A stretch of DNA of 64,000 nt, from the NCBI GenBank assembly GCA_022641835.1, contig CP048715.1, positions 2,728,001 to 2,792,000 on the forward strand, given 5' to 3'. How positions within the stretch are numbered: position 1 is the stretch's first letter; every line of letters starts with the position of its first letter. The notes beneath the pieces were generated by a model. That model saw only the letters and a program-made list of their open reading frames with translations, was not told the origin of the DNA and did no database searches. The DNA comes from Petasospora fabianii. Its lineage: Eukaryota > Ascomycota > Saccharomycetes > Phaffomycetales > Wickerhamomycetaceae. Below are positions 47,130-57,461 of the stretch, one piece after another. A program made the position numbers and the translations under genes.

Positions 47130-48305
47130 TTAAACATGAGTTAGGAGCGTGTTTGCCGTTTCAACCCCTAGCTTGCAGTCACTATACGTCATGAGTCTTG
47201 CTCTGAGATCCAAATCCTTCTCCTGTCTCTCCATCAGTTGCTTAATCAGATCCGAGAGTTGATCTTTGTAAAACTTAATCTGAACCTCGGTTTGCTTGTT
47301 CTTGGTTGTTAATCTTTTCCACAACTTCTTGTTCTCATTCTCAGCATCTTCAAGGAATACCGAAACTTCATCAACCTTATGGCGCAAGAAGGAAATGGTC
47401 TCCTCATTGTGCTTCAATTCATTTTGTAATTGCAAGACAAGTTTGTTTGCCTGTTCCAGCTCGACCTGCGTCTTGACAACTACCTCATTACTTAGCACCA
47501 GCTGTTGCTTCAACCCATTCACCTCCTTCTCATAGCTGTGTGCCAGTTCATCCAAGTACATAGAGTTACGTCTCACCAAATGACTCTTCAAAGAGCTGAT
47601 AGAACTAGCCTGTGACATGCCACTCTCCTTTGAACTAAACACACTAGCATTCCCTGACGAGACACTAGTCTCAGTCGATGATGTAGAACCTTGACGACGC
47701 ACCAATGAGAAACGACCAGCTCTTTTAGCAAGTCGCTCGTTGTCTTCTTTGAGTGTAGTGTTCTCCTTTGATACCTCGGAGAGACGATCGAGGGCGAGGG
47801 CAGCCTGGTGGGAGAGCATCTTCACTTGTTCTTCAAGAATCTGATTACGTTCCTTCTCGCCCGCGAGACCTGCTTCAAGGTAGCCGTAGCCTCTTGTTGA
47901 GGAAGACGGGACCTGTGGTGGTCGGTTGGCATGCAACTGGAAATCGGATGCCGTTGGTGATGCTTCTGGTGTTGGATCTTGAGTATTGGCCCGCATTGTG
48001 AACTGAAGTGCGTGTTTTTGGGCAAGATGGCCGAAATCCTGTGACGAGGGACGGTCAATGGAGATTGAAGGCTTTGGCTGTAAGCCTATTGACGCCTGAG
48101 AGAAAGATTGATCACTGTGGGCATAGTATGGGACACCATTGAGCATCGGTGGATCCAAGGCGGTTAGGTTCCCATCAATCGAAGACCCAACTGATGGGGC
48201 ATTCTTTTGGTGTGTTTGACGACTGAATAGGTTCATCATCTTGGTGCTCTTGGGTTTCTTCCAGGCGACAGACTTCTTCTTAACGGGTGTTGCTGGGCAT
48301 GTCAT
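47130..48305 (-). CDS. Unrecognised coiled-coil protein
   Basis: The 391-residue protein has a basic start (TPVKKKSVAWKKPKSTKMM) and a Ser/Pro/Gln-rich middle. Dense coiled coil covers about 130-180 and 245-380 (for example EVVVKTQVELEQANKLVLQL, ISFLRHKVDEVSVFLEDAEN). A Ser-rich break with TSSTETSVSSGNASVFSSKE separates the two coils. There is no membrane segment. It could be a cytoskeletal or spindle-pole protein or an adaptor, but I see no family signature. Three ACGCGT boxes lie 183-395 bp upstream, suggesting cell-cycle expression. Confidence 0.65.
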   Translation of the reverse strand: MTCPATPVKKKSVAWKKPKSTKMMNLFSRQTHQKNAPSVGSSIDGNLTALDPPMLNGVPYYAHSDQSFSQASIGLQPKPSISIDRPSSQDFGHLAQKHALQFTMRANTQDPTPEASPTASDFQLHANRPPQVPSSSTRGYGYLEAGLAGEKERNQILEEQVKMLSHQAALALDRLSEVSKENTTLKEDNERLAKRAGRFSLVRRQGSTSSTETSVSSGNASVFSSKESGMSQASSISSLKSHLVRRNSMYLDELAHSYEKEVNGLKQQLVLSNEVVVKTQVELEQANKLVLQLQNELKHNEETISFLRHKVDEVSVFLEDAENENKKLWKRLTTKNKQTEVQIKFYKDQLSDLIKQLMERQEKDLDLRARLMTYSDCKLGVETANTLLTHV

Positions 48306-48487
48306 CGTTCTTGAGCGAGATGAGGAGGACTTCCAATAATTATATAGGATGATCAGGTCTCGGGAAGGTTTTTATGAGCTCCTTTGTGTCATGCAAACAA
48401 ATTGGGGATGATGTCTGAGTTTGTACGGGACTGTCTCCTCAAATGAACCACATCTCCTGTCTTACACAGGAGGGGCTGGGGCAGAAT

Positions 48488-48700
48488 ACGCGTCGAAATG
48501 TAAATGAGTAACCCCTTTGCAGCACTGTTCTGCACAGCATACCGCGGAAGCGGTTTCCAAGGCATCCATTCCTTAGTTTCAGGACGAATTGACAGTATAC
48601 ACGCAGCAGAAAGTCGCTTAGTTGGCCCCCTTCCGCAGTTAATGCATAAACATTGGGACGCGCGAGTTACGCGTGCGCGCCTTTGTGCTTTGCGACGCGT
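48488..48700. promoter_or_regulatory. Three ACGCGT boxes upstream of coiled-coil gene
   Basis: ACGCGT at 48488-48493, 48669-48674 and 48695-48700, the last two 26 bp apart in a CG-rich patch. Overlapping short open frames on both strands (48389-48815) mirror each other and show no family resemblance, so I treat this as promoter. Confidence 0.45.
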
Positions 48701-48916
48701 GGTTTCAAAGGAGTCTCTCCCTAGAAACGTCCTTCCTGCCAAAATGATCAGCACAGAGCGTGGGTGTATCTTCAAACATAATATTCATTACTCATCTAGT
48801 TTTGTAAAGCATTAATTGAAGGACCAACGAAGGGCAGACCTCTTCACGATCTATGTATAATTGCTCTCATCTCTCTAGCTTGTTGTTTGGCCGGCTGACC
48901 ATCCTCTTTTGAGGCT

Positions 48917-49137
48917 ATGGGTATGATACATGTCAGTCTTAATGAGGAAGTACTGCTTATTCAAATGAATGAAGATATTTTTAACTTCCTCTCACCCCAG
49001 TCCCGCAAATTGAAGGCGATGACTTGTTGCCATTCTTGAAACAATGTCTTCTGTTTTTGGCAATGGCCCGTGATGATTCCGCGGAATTATCTGATGATTC
49101 CCTTTCGGGAAGTGGAGACCCCACACAATCGCACTGA
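48917..49137 (+). CDS. Possible tiny spliced gene (46 residues)
   Basis: In a gap of about 1.5 kb, ATGG (48917-48920) is followed by a donor-like GTATGA. An acceptor CCCCAG ends at 49000, after a TTTTAAC branch-like sequence and a pyrimidine tract. The join reads MVPQIEGDDLLPFLKQCLLF, continues LAMARDDSAELSDDSLSGSG and stops at 49137. The four-base first exon mirrors PSP2 exon 1 exactly (ATGG then GTATG). The peptide has an amphipathic helix then an acidic Ser-rich tail. I know no homologue. The donor and branch are weaker than in the certain introns. Confidence 0.3.
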
Positions 49138-49786
49138 TGTCGAGATTAGCCTCAATTGGTAAAATCTTGGCATATAACCTGGTGGAAAGAGATTAGTGGA
49201 CTAAGATATGGCTTAAAGGCTGTTCTTGACTCATTGTGCCCGCTCAATATTGCATGCACCCGCTTGTCGGCTCATGTCTGCTTATCTTCACGATCACCCC
49301 AGACTCCAGGCCTCAGGCCTCATCATTCACTAGCGGAGCGTTGCAACATTTCAGCACATGCTATAGCGGAGGTTTGATAACCAATAACCTTGAGCATCCA
49401 TAGTTTAAATACCGTCTACTGATTACCTGACTAATAGTCCCATGCCCCAACCGCCTCTTCGTGCTTTCTTGATCTTCCTCGGTAACGCGGGGATGTGCCC
49501 AGAGCACCGCTGGCAGAAAACAAACAATCTGGAACTGTTCCCCGCCACTCACCACGCCATAAACATCACAACTTCGTTTTAAACTGCCAGAAAGCACACC
49601 GTCCAGTGTGCACAATCATCTCTCCACACAAACCAGGAGCAGAGAAAGACCTTTACCAGATTTTCACAGTGCCACCAAACACTCGGATAACTCTTGTATC
49701 GGCAGCAACACAAGGGTTCACACAGGAACTTACAAGATTCTCTCGCCACGCGAGGCATACTTAGACCTTCTGGACTCGCAAGAAGA
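49138..49786. other. Intergenic stretch upstream of YML020W-like gene
   Basis: 649 bp with no recognised gene. A tRNA-D-arm-like AGCCTCAATTGGTAAAA near 49147 has no matching T arm. The downstream part is open in frame with the next gene from 49694 but has no ATG there. Confidence 0.4.
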
Positions 49787-51964
49787 ATGGTTTCTTCAAA
49801 GAAACCGAGTCCACCTCCATCCCATGCCTCTCAGAATACAGCCCGTACGGTTCGCAAACAACCGTCTCGTATTCTCGGAACGCCATCACAGCAAGATTCC
49901 AGCAGGCATACGAATGACCAACCACTGGCCAGCGGCGAAGATCTGACAACGAATAACCAAGACAATGAGAAATTTGGACCAGCAGAGGCTCCGGAGCTTG
50001 GTAATTCCAAGGAATCTGCTGCTCAAAATGAGACAGAATCCCAGTCTACTCACCAGGTACCTCAACTGGGCCAATCAAATGCATCACCGAGACGAGAAAG
50101 TTCTTGGTCAATATGGGGAAGGAAGACACCTTTGAACGTACCATCGCCGTCACCATCACCCTCTCCTGCTACAGAGTCCAAACCTCCACAACCAGATTCT
50201 ACTGCTGCATCGATAAAATCGGCAAAGTCAGTCAAGTCTAGCAAGTCGGGGAAATCTCAAGAATCACAAGAGAAGCCAGCATCTTTCAAGGACACTCCCG
50301 CTCAAGAATTGTCACCTGAGGCACCCTCTAATAATGATCAGTCCAGTATCAAGGGTAAGGACTCTACTGATGCCAAAGATCGTACCGGAAGCTGGCTCGG
50401 TTGGAGAAAACCATCTCTCGTTTCACTCAAAAAATCTGTTGATGAAGACGCACTGAAGACTACGGATCAGCTCAAATCTGTCGCAAGTGATGCCCCTTCA
50501 ACATCACACGACAGCTTTCAAGTTACGGATGAATCGCAGATACCTAAGGAACGCACAGCCTCTTGGTCCCTCTGGAAGAACTCCACCAGCACACTACAAA
50601 AGGAGCGACCATCACTGTCTAATATTCTTCTTTCTGGTAATGGTGAAGCGATTCTCTTTGAGCCAACAACACATTCGGAGGCAGAGACACAAAAGAAACC
50701 TTCATTGAAGAAGCCAGAGACACCAAATCGTGTCCTCCCAGAGTTTGAGAAGTCCCTTCCGTACTACAGTACCGCTTCATCCATCATCAACAACATCAAC
50801 CGTCTTCGCTACACTCTTGGGTTCGATGTCGAAGACCCCAAACATCTTTATCGCACACAGACACCATCATCAACCATTAAGAAGGTGTTGATTATTGGTG
50901 TTCATGGTTTCTTCCCTACCAGAATGATTAGACCACTCATTGGCGAACCAACTGGCACATCTATCAAGTTTGCCAATGAAGCTGAGAAGGCTGTGTGGAG
51001 ATGGGCCAAAAAAGAAAAATTGGATATCTCGGTTCAGAAGCTGGCATTAGAAAAGGAAGGTAAAATTTTTGAAAGAGTAGAGTTCTTCTACGAGGTTATG
51101 AAGAAATGGAAGAAGGATGTCGATTCTGCTGATTACATATACTTCGCTGCTCACTCGCAAGGTTGTCCAGTGAGTATCTTACTCTTGTCCAGACTCATTG
51201 AGGACGCCGTTTTCTCATTACAGGGAAAGAGGATCAGTTTGTTGTGCATGGCTGGTGTTAACAATGGTCCGTTTTATGGTGTTGATCAAAAACTCATTGT
51301 TCGTGCGTACTCAAGCATCGAAAATGATTCACTAATGGAACTATTCCAGTTCCAAAACTTTGAGTCTGTTCACTCTCGTGAGTTATTGCAGGCCCTGAGA
51401 ACTGTTATTGCGCACAACGTTAAGATTACATTTGTCGGCTCCATCAATGATCAGCTTGTTCCCCTGTACTCCTCGACATGCCTTCATGTCCGTCATCCTA
51501 ACATTTTCCGTGCTACATACATTGATGGAAGCTCCAAAACCCCAGAATTTGTGTCACGGGCCGTGTCTATTGCCAATCATCTTCACAACATCGGGCTGAG
51601 CGATCATGGCGTTATCAAAGAGATCTCGAACTCTCTCGGAGGACCTCTAACCGGTGGTGGTCATTCCAGAATTTATAATGATCCACAGGTGTATGATCTT
51701 GCATTGGAATTTTCCCTATACACATCTGATCTCAAGTATCAGATTCCACTTCATTTCAAGCCTTATGCCATTGATCAACTCGGTACGAACCCGTTCCATC
51801 TTCCTTGGTGTATGCGAGGATTGTTGTTTGAGGCTAGAGCTCATTTCAAGGATGCAAACGAGGAGATTCAGCTGCTTTTTGAAGAATTTGAAAACTGGAA
51901 GCCGGAGACCAAACAATTAAAGGACATGAAGTATAGACTCAACGGCATCAAGAGCAAGCTGTGA
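49787..51964 (+). CDS. YML020W: Alpha/beta-hydrolase domain protein, YML020W-like
   Basis: The 725-residue protein has a disordered N-terminal half rich in Ser/Pro/Lys. Three SWS/SWL-type short motifs recur in it (SSWSIWGRKTP, GSWLGWRKPSL, ASWSLWKNSTS). From about residue 365 it is a folded hydrolase: VLIIGVHGFFPTRMIRPLIG supplies the oxyanion strand, and YIYFAAHSQGCPVSILLLSR holds the nucleophile Ser457 in an AHSQG elbow. ITFVGSINDQLVPLYSS and SDHGVIKEI supply a likely Asp and His. This matches the uncharacterised yeast protein Yml020w. Substrate unknown; lipase/esterase-type chemistry is inferred. The ATG at 49787 is the first in frame. Confidence 0.82.
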   Translation: MVSSKKPSPPPSHASQNTARTVRKQPSRILGTPSQQDSSRHTNDQPLASGEDLTTNNQDNEKFGPAEAPELGNSKESAAQNETESQSTHQVPQLGQSNASPRRESSWSIWGRKTPLNVPSPSPSPSPATESKPPQPDSTAASIKSAKSVKSSKSGKSQESQEKPASFKDTPAQELSPEAPSNNDQSSIKGKDSTDAKDRTGSWLGWRKPSLVSLKKSVDEDALKTTDQLKSVASDAPSTSHDSFQVTDESQIPKERTASWSLWKNSTSTLQKERPSLSNILLSGNGEAILFEPTTHSEAETQKKPSLKKPETPNRVLPEFEKSLPYYSTASSIINNINRLRYTLGFDVEDPKHLYRTQTPSSTIKKVLIIGVHGFFPTRMIRPLIGEPTGTSIKFANEAEKAVWRWAKKEKLDISVQKLALEKEGKIFERVEFFYEVMKKWKKDVDSADYIYFAAHSQGCPVSILLLSRLIEDAVFSLQGKRISLLCMAGVNNGPFYGVDQKLIVRAYSSIENDSLMELFQFQNFESVHSRELLQALRTVIAHNVKITFVGSINDQLVPLYSSTCLHVRHPNIFRATYIDGSSKTPEFVSRAVSIANHLHNIGLSDHGVIKEISNSLGGPLTGGGHSRIYNDPQVYDLALEFSLYTSDLKYQIPLHFKPYAIDQLGTNPFHLPWCMRGLLFEARAHFKDANEEIQLLFEEFENWKPETKQLKDMKYRLNGIKSKL

Positions 51965-52667
51965 TCTGGATTAAGGGTCCTGAGATAGGTTCAAGATAAA
52001 GGAATGTGTCTCGGGCAAGTAAGTCTATTTATACAAATCAGTACACATATAAAGAATTGCACTGCAATGTTAATGGTTAAGTAAAGTCGTTTATCTGTAA
52101 CATTGGGCTTCTGTTGTGTATGTTGTATACCAATTCTCAGAGAACCTCGGAGGATGCGGGCCTAGAACAGTGCGGGGATATTACATTTGTGAGGCCCGAT
52201 TGATCTGCCATTGTCGATGGAGAGCAGAATCCAACGATGCTAGCTTTATATTTTCCCTCAAATGTCAACAAACCTCTCCTAACTTATCACAGTAGCACCA
52301 ATCATTCAAAGGCGCCCCGATAGGAGAAAGAATTGGGCCTCGAAGCACTGAGCTAAGTTGCGCGAACCGAAATTCGCGGCTTGGCGGTAAAGAAACATCA
52401 GCACTTTTCAGTAGCTCGCCCGTCAAGCGAACCTCCAGGTTTGCCCCTCAGCACCACCACTCTGCCACGTACCCTCCACATCTGACCTGTAGGTGAGTTG
52501 GACTGCACACAGTACACCGAATCTTTTGCCCCTCTCTTTTTCGCCTTTGCGCCAACTCAATTGAGGACCCATTGGCCCCCGCACACACTGTTACCGCCCA
52601 TCTACCACAGCGCTAGACAGATTCGCATACAGCCCGCTCAACCACATAGATACGTAACAGCTTAACG
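51965..52667. other. Intergenic, PPZ1 promoter side
   Basis: 703 bp between the tail of the YML020W-like gene and PPZ1, with a CT-rich stretch (52500-52600) just upstream of PPZ1, as in many strong yeast leaders. No gene, RNA or clear factor site recognised. Confidence 0.4.
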
Positions 52668-54224
52668 ATGGGTAATTCCTCTTCAAAGCAGAAAGACTCG
52701 TTAAAATCGTATCCGTCGTTCACTCGGTCGGACACGCAGAATTCAACGAAGTCTTCACGTTCACTTCGTTCCAGAAGGTCTCTTTCTCGTGACTCGGATG
52801 CCTCGTCCTTCAAGACAGCATCAAACTCACCAGCACTTCTGCCCAATACGTCAAGAAAGAACTCTTCCAACGCAGTGGCCACTGAATCGAATGATCAAGC
52901 GGGATCCTACACGTATGAAGGCGATTTGCCGACTCTAAATGTGACGGGCCCAGATGGCACAATTAACACATCACTTCCGCCGTCCATGATGCAAGTTGAG
53001 CCAAAACAACCCATTCTTAGAAACAATAGTGATGCACAAGACGACCTTCTCAACTCTGTTCGCCAGTCAGATACGACTGCAGGCGATCTGACTATTAACG
53101 CCGCAAACACAACAAGTGCAGTCGATATACCCACACCGAGCCGAAAGTCATCTTTCTCTAATTACACAACACCATTCCAATCCCCTGTACAGACCAAAAT
53201 TACAGGACCAGGAGCTCAAGCATCTATTGATGTTGAAGAACTCATCCAAAGGTTGCTCGATGCAGGATACGCCGGTAAAAGAACGAAGAGTGTATGCCTC
53301 AAGAACTCAGAGATTGCTCTCATCTGTGCCAAGGCCCAGGAAATTTTCCTTTCACAACCAACACTACTCGAACTCTCTCCACCAGTCAAAATTGTTGGTG
53401 ATGTGCATGGCCAGTTTGGTGACTTGATTAGAATGTTCACAAAGTGTGGCTTCCCACCAGCAGCAAACTACTTGTTCTTGGGTGACTATGTTGATCGTGG
53501 TAAGCAATCGCTGGAGACGATCTTGTTGCTCTTGTGTTACAAAATCAAATACCCAGAGAACTTCTTCCTTCTGAGGGGAAATCATGAATGCGCAAATGTG
53601 ACCAGAGTGTACGGATTCTATGACGAATGTAAACGTCGTTGCAACATCAAAACATGGAAGATATTCATTGACACATTCAACACATTGCCGTTGGCTGCTA
53701 TTGTTGCCGGTAAGATCTTCTGTGTGCATGGTGGTTTATCGCCAGTATTGAACTCGATGGATGAAATCCGCAATGTTAACAGACCAACTGATGTTCCAGA
53801 CTTTGGATTGATCAACGACTTGCTATGGTCAGACCCATCAGATGCACAAAATGAGTGGGAAGACAACGAGCGAGGTGTCTCATACTGTTTCAACAATGTT
53901 GCCATCAACAAATTCCTTGCAAGATTTGGATTCGACTTGGTCTGTCGTGCACACATGGTCGTTGAGGATGGTTACGAATTTTTCAACGACAGGTCTCTTG
54001 TTACTGTCTTCAGTGCTCCAAACTACTGTGGAGAGTTCGATAATTGGGGCGCCGTTATGAGTGTCTCCGAAGAATTGCTTTGCAGTTTCGAACTTTTGGA
54101 TCCATTGGACTCAGTAGCCTTGAAACAGGTGATGCGTAAGGGTAAGCATGAAAGAAGAATCGCCAACCTTGCCACACAGTCCGGACCTGGAAGTCACCAT
54201 GGAAGCTTCTCAGCGGGTAATTGA
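52668..54224 (+). CDS. PPZ1: Ser/Thr protein phosphatase Ppz1
   Basis: The 518-residue PPP-family phosphatase has a disordered N-terminus of about 190 residues beginning MGNSSSKQK, a canonical N-myristoylation site. The catalytic domain carries GDVHGQFGD (near 244), [30 protein letters not shown] and a C-terminal [11 protein letters not shown]. Ppz1 controls K+/Na+ homeostasis through Trk transporters and is inhibited by Hal3/Vhs3. RGKQS, where PP1 has RGKQSLET, and the Ser-rich myristoylated tail separate it from Glc7. The N-terminal domain is shorter than in S. cerevisiae Ppz1 (692). Convergent with PSP2. Confidence 0.93.
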   Translation: MGNSSSKQKDSLKSYPSFTRSDTQNSTKSSRSLRSRRSLSRDSDASSFKTASNSPALLPNTSRKNSSNAVATESNDQAGSYTYEGDLPTLNVTGPDGTINTSLPPSMMQVEPKQPILRNNSDAQDDLLNSVRQSDTTAGDLTINAANTTSAVDIPTPSRKSSFSNYTTPFQSPVQTKITGPGAQASIDVEELIQRLLDAGYAGKRTKSVCLKNSEIALICAKAQEIFLSQPTLLELSPPVKIVGDVHGQFGDLIRMFTKCGFPPAANYLFLGDYVDRGKQSLETILLLLCYKIKYPENFFLLRGNHECANVTRVYGFYDECKRRCNIKTWKIFIDTFNTLPLAAIVAGKIFCVHGGLSPVLNSMDEIRNVNRPTDVPDFGLINDLLWSDPSDAQNEWEDNERGVSYCFNNVAINKFLARFGFDLVCRAHMVVEDGYEFFNDRSLVTVFSAPNYCGEFDNWGAVMSVSEELLCSFELLDPLDSVALKQVMRKGKHERRIANLATQSGPGSHHGSFSAGN

Positions 54225-54764
54225 TAACTAACAGGAGGATGAATGTCATATATGAGATGTACGAGCTTATGAGAATGGCTGACCGCCACACAATGAGTAC
54301 CGAAAGGTCTTGGATTCAATTCGTTATATATACTTTTTTGCAGAGGTTGTTTGGTATAGCTCTTTCGATCGACACCATGTATGTCGACCTGGCTACACCT
54401 GTATATCACCAAGATCTGTTTGACAAAAAAAAAAAGAACAAAAATATCTTACACTTACCCCGTTTTTCTTTCTATAAAGTTATGATTTTTACAAATTGAA
54501 TGAACACATGTGGATGTATATCATGAAGCTGTGCGTGGTCGATATTGCATCAGTGGAGACCTAGCCGCAGACGTCGCCGTCGAGTAGCTGCGATAAGAAA
54601 ATCTTCATCAGTTATTAGGCGATGCAGTTTCGAATTCATGGCCACTACATTATCGATTACCATTTCTCTCAGGCTATTGGTCGTATCGAAATTACGTCTT
54701 CTACACTTAGAGGTTATGGTGCGAAAAACAAATATGGATCAGTCATAAGCTTCATTGCATTTAC
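54225..54764. other. Convergent 3' intergenic region of PPZ1 and PSP2
   Basis: 540 bp. It includes an A-rich run near 54425-54436. A short plus-strand frame from 54545 has an odd Arg run (RPSRRRRRRVA), starts at TTG and shows no homology. I see no convincing gene. Confidence 0.4.
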
Positions 54765-57175
54765 TTATTCAGTAGTTGGTGGGTGATTGAATGTGTGTGA
54801 GATGTTGCTGAAGAGTTTCCCTCTTCCACGCCCACCACGACCTCTCCCGCGACCCCTTCCATGACCACGATTACGGCCCCGGAATCCACCACAAGAGGAT
54901 TCGCTAGAGTCATTATCAGCGTTTTCAGTTGTTACTCCTTCGGGTGAAACAGTTGTCGAGTCAGTGGTCGTAGAGCCTGGAGTTCCTGATCTGTCTAAGG
55001 ACTTACTCAGACTCCCTCGACGGCCACCACGAGGTTTCATTCCACCTCTTCTGGATTTGAGTCTCGATGGCTTAGCAGATTCAGCATCCCTGGATGGTCC
55101 CTTAGTAGAGTCCGTATCTGTATCAATCCCCTTCTCAGAGTCGGTTGGTGGGGATGGGGTATCACGTTTCTTAGCGTTTCCTTTTTGTTTAAGTTGGACA
55201 GGGGCAGGAGTGGACTCTGCAGATGGTGTGGACTCAGCAGCTGGCGCTTCGTTTTCCAGTATGCCTCCCTTCTCACTAGCGGCATCACTTGAAATGAACG
55301 GCTTTGCCAATGCACGTTTACCCTTTCGGGTTACAGTTGTGGTGCTTGGATTATGGTCGGTCTGCTTAGGGCCAGCATCGTTCACCACAACAGGGTTCTG
55401 GTTCGTTGTGCTCACACTTTCAGACTTGAGTCCCTCAAGCTTTTCCCTCTTCTCCTGCTTGACTCTTTCACGTCTAGCGAGTACCTTCTCTCGTTTTTTC
55501 TCCTTCTTTAATCTCAACTTCTCCAACTCTTCTGGTGTAAGTTCTTTTCTTGGCGGTCTTGCTGGCTTCTTAACATCGGTAGCATTAGGTTCAGGTGCAG
55601 AATCCTCTACTTGAACATCCTCAATGGTCTGATCAAGTGACATTGGAGGCTCTGAAGGAGTCTCAGTAGCAGTGGCGGAACTATTCACAGCTGGTGGTTC
55701 TGGAGAGACCCTAGTTTTCTTGGAGTCGATATGCTTCCTCTTCAACACAATTTTCTTCTGAGCCTGAAGCTTCTTTGATCCATAAGATGCAGGCGATGGA
55801 GCTCCACTCTCAGAACGAAGCCCGAGTGGATGTTCTTTCTGTGTAGACCCCGTCGCCGGAGAGGATGATGAGCCAGCCGAAACTGTTGCCCATGCGGTAA
55901 CCGTAGGGATTTCAGCTGGTCTGAGTCCTGGATTTTTGTTGGCAGTATCCGTACTATTTGACTCGGATGTTTTGGATGAGCTAGCAGTTGAATGAGGAGT
56001 TGACTTCTGAGATGGAGTTTTACCTGACTTATCCTTTGACTCATCAGACTTTAGTTCAGCATCAAGCTTGCCTAATGTTCTGTATGTTGTGTGGTTAATC
56101 TCAAGTGCTTGAAGTTTCTTCTCAAGCTCTAGCTCTTTGGTGAGTGTGTCAACCGGTCTTGCGTTGCCGAAGGGGTTCGACTTTTTTGGTGGTGGTGCTG
56201 GAGATGGTGGATGCAATGGGGGAATTGGATGAGGTTTTGGCTGGGAGTTGCCAATTGGCGGAAATGCAGTATTAGAAAGACCATTGTGGTTCAAGAGTTG
56301 TGGTCCTGGTCGATGTGATGGTACTGGGTTTCTGTGAAGAAGTGCAGGTGGTGGACCTTGAGGACCTCTCAGGGCTCTCTTTTGAGCCATTGATAAGGAT
56401 GGGTCGTCTGTTTTTGAAAGACCATCGTTCAGTTCGTTGAACATCTTGAAGTCTTCAAAGTCAGCTGGGTCAACCAAGAGCTTCCCCAATCCGTTTTCGA
56501 TGTAGATGTCAACCCATTTCAGCACCTTGTCAAATTCTTGAGACGTTTGGAGCTCCACGAATGCAACCTTCTTTCTCTTGTTGAGGGCATCAGAAGGGTT
56601 TTGAACATGGTCGAGAGCACCGTAGTCGACATCCCAGAAGAGCTTGAACTTAACATATTTTGTGAAACGTGACTCGAAGAGCTCAATGATATGGTCATTT
56701 CCAAAGTAAGATGGGATGTTGGTAAGCTTTACGATGTATGGTGGGCCCGCTGGGCGATTGTTGAAGCTTGGTGGTGGACCACGGCCGTGATCTCCAGATA
56801 GCGGTGGGCCGCCCCTTGAATGTGGACCACCATGTGGGGTAGAATGATGATAAGACTCGTATGGATGATGTTGTGGTCTGTTGTTCATAAGAGGTACACT
56901 AATTGAGCTTGGGTCGAAGTCATCATCTGCCCAAGCGCCACCTAAAGCTGAAGGCGATGTTAGTAAAACTGCTGCGACAAAGAGTGCTTGAGGCTCAATT
57001 GTTTACATACAGTCATCTTTCATGAACTCTTGCAATGACAGTTTCTTCTTTGAGGCTGCAGTCTGTTAGCTGATTGTTCGATATCGTGGGGTTAGGGCAT
57101 GCCGCCGGCCAATAGCAGAATTGCCGGCTTCGACATTACAGAATGCCCGCAGATCCACACATTTCACATACCCAT
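54765..57175 (-). CDS. PSP2: RNA-binding RGG protein Psp2, three exons
   Basis: Exons are 57172-57175 (ATGG only), 57011-57055 and 54765-56947. Introns are 57056-57171 (116 nt, donor GTATGT, branch GCTAAC, acceptor TGCAG) and 56948-57010 (63 nt, donor GTATGT, branch TACTAAC, acceptor TTCAG). The join gives 743 residues starting MASKKKLSLQEFMKDDSLGG then AWADDDFD, matching the MSLEEFLGNDTLGESVW start of yeast Psp2. An RRM-like segment (PPYIVKLTNIPSYFGNDHII, FTKYVKFKLFWDVDYG) and SNPFGNARPVDTLTKELELE also match. A long low-complexity region with an EKLRLKKEKKREKVLARRE helix ends in RGRGRGRGGRGRGK. Psp2 promotes translation and autophagy-related expression and sits in P-bodies. Confidence 0.93.
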
Positions 57176-57401
57176 TATCTCACAGCGAGTCCTTATTAAA
57201 GTGCTCTTGTGGTCTCCCTTCTTGATGCTGTTTATGTTTACAATGAGATATGTGTTCGAGGGAGAAAGTGGTGCAGCTGAAGTAACAACATAGCGCGACT
57301 CCTCGCCTTGAATGCCAAATCGGGAATCCAGACGGTAATTGCTGAGTACCAATGTCCAGGTTTTGGTGCCAGAGAGTTGGCGTATATACGCGGAAGTTCA
57401 G

Positions 57402-57407
57402 ACGCGT
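57402..57407. promoter_or_regulatory. ACGCGT (MCB) upstream of UNG1
   Basis: GACGCGTCAC, 55 bp upstream of the UNG1 start. UNG1 is a late-G1 gene in S. cerevisiae, so an MBF site is expected. Confidence 0.5.
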
Positions 57408-57461
57408 CACTAGTTTTACTAGCATTGTTGTGGGTATCAAGTCAACTAGTCCTCTAAGCCC

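Noticed and set aside
48389-48815. Overlapping 103- and 128-codon frames on opposite strands
   Set aside because: They mirror one another in a CG-rich promoter with ACGCGT boxes and match no family.
49146-49215. tRNA-like D-arm AGCCTCAATTGGTAAAA
   Set aside because: No T arm (no GTTCGA) and no closing acceptor stem.
54545-54748. 67-codon frame with an Arg run (RPSRRRRRRVA)
   Set aside because: Starts at TTG, lies in a convergent 3' region and shows no splice signals or homology.
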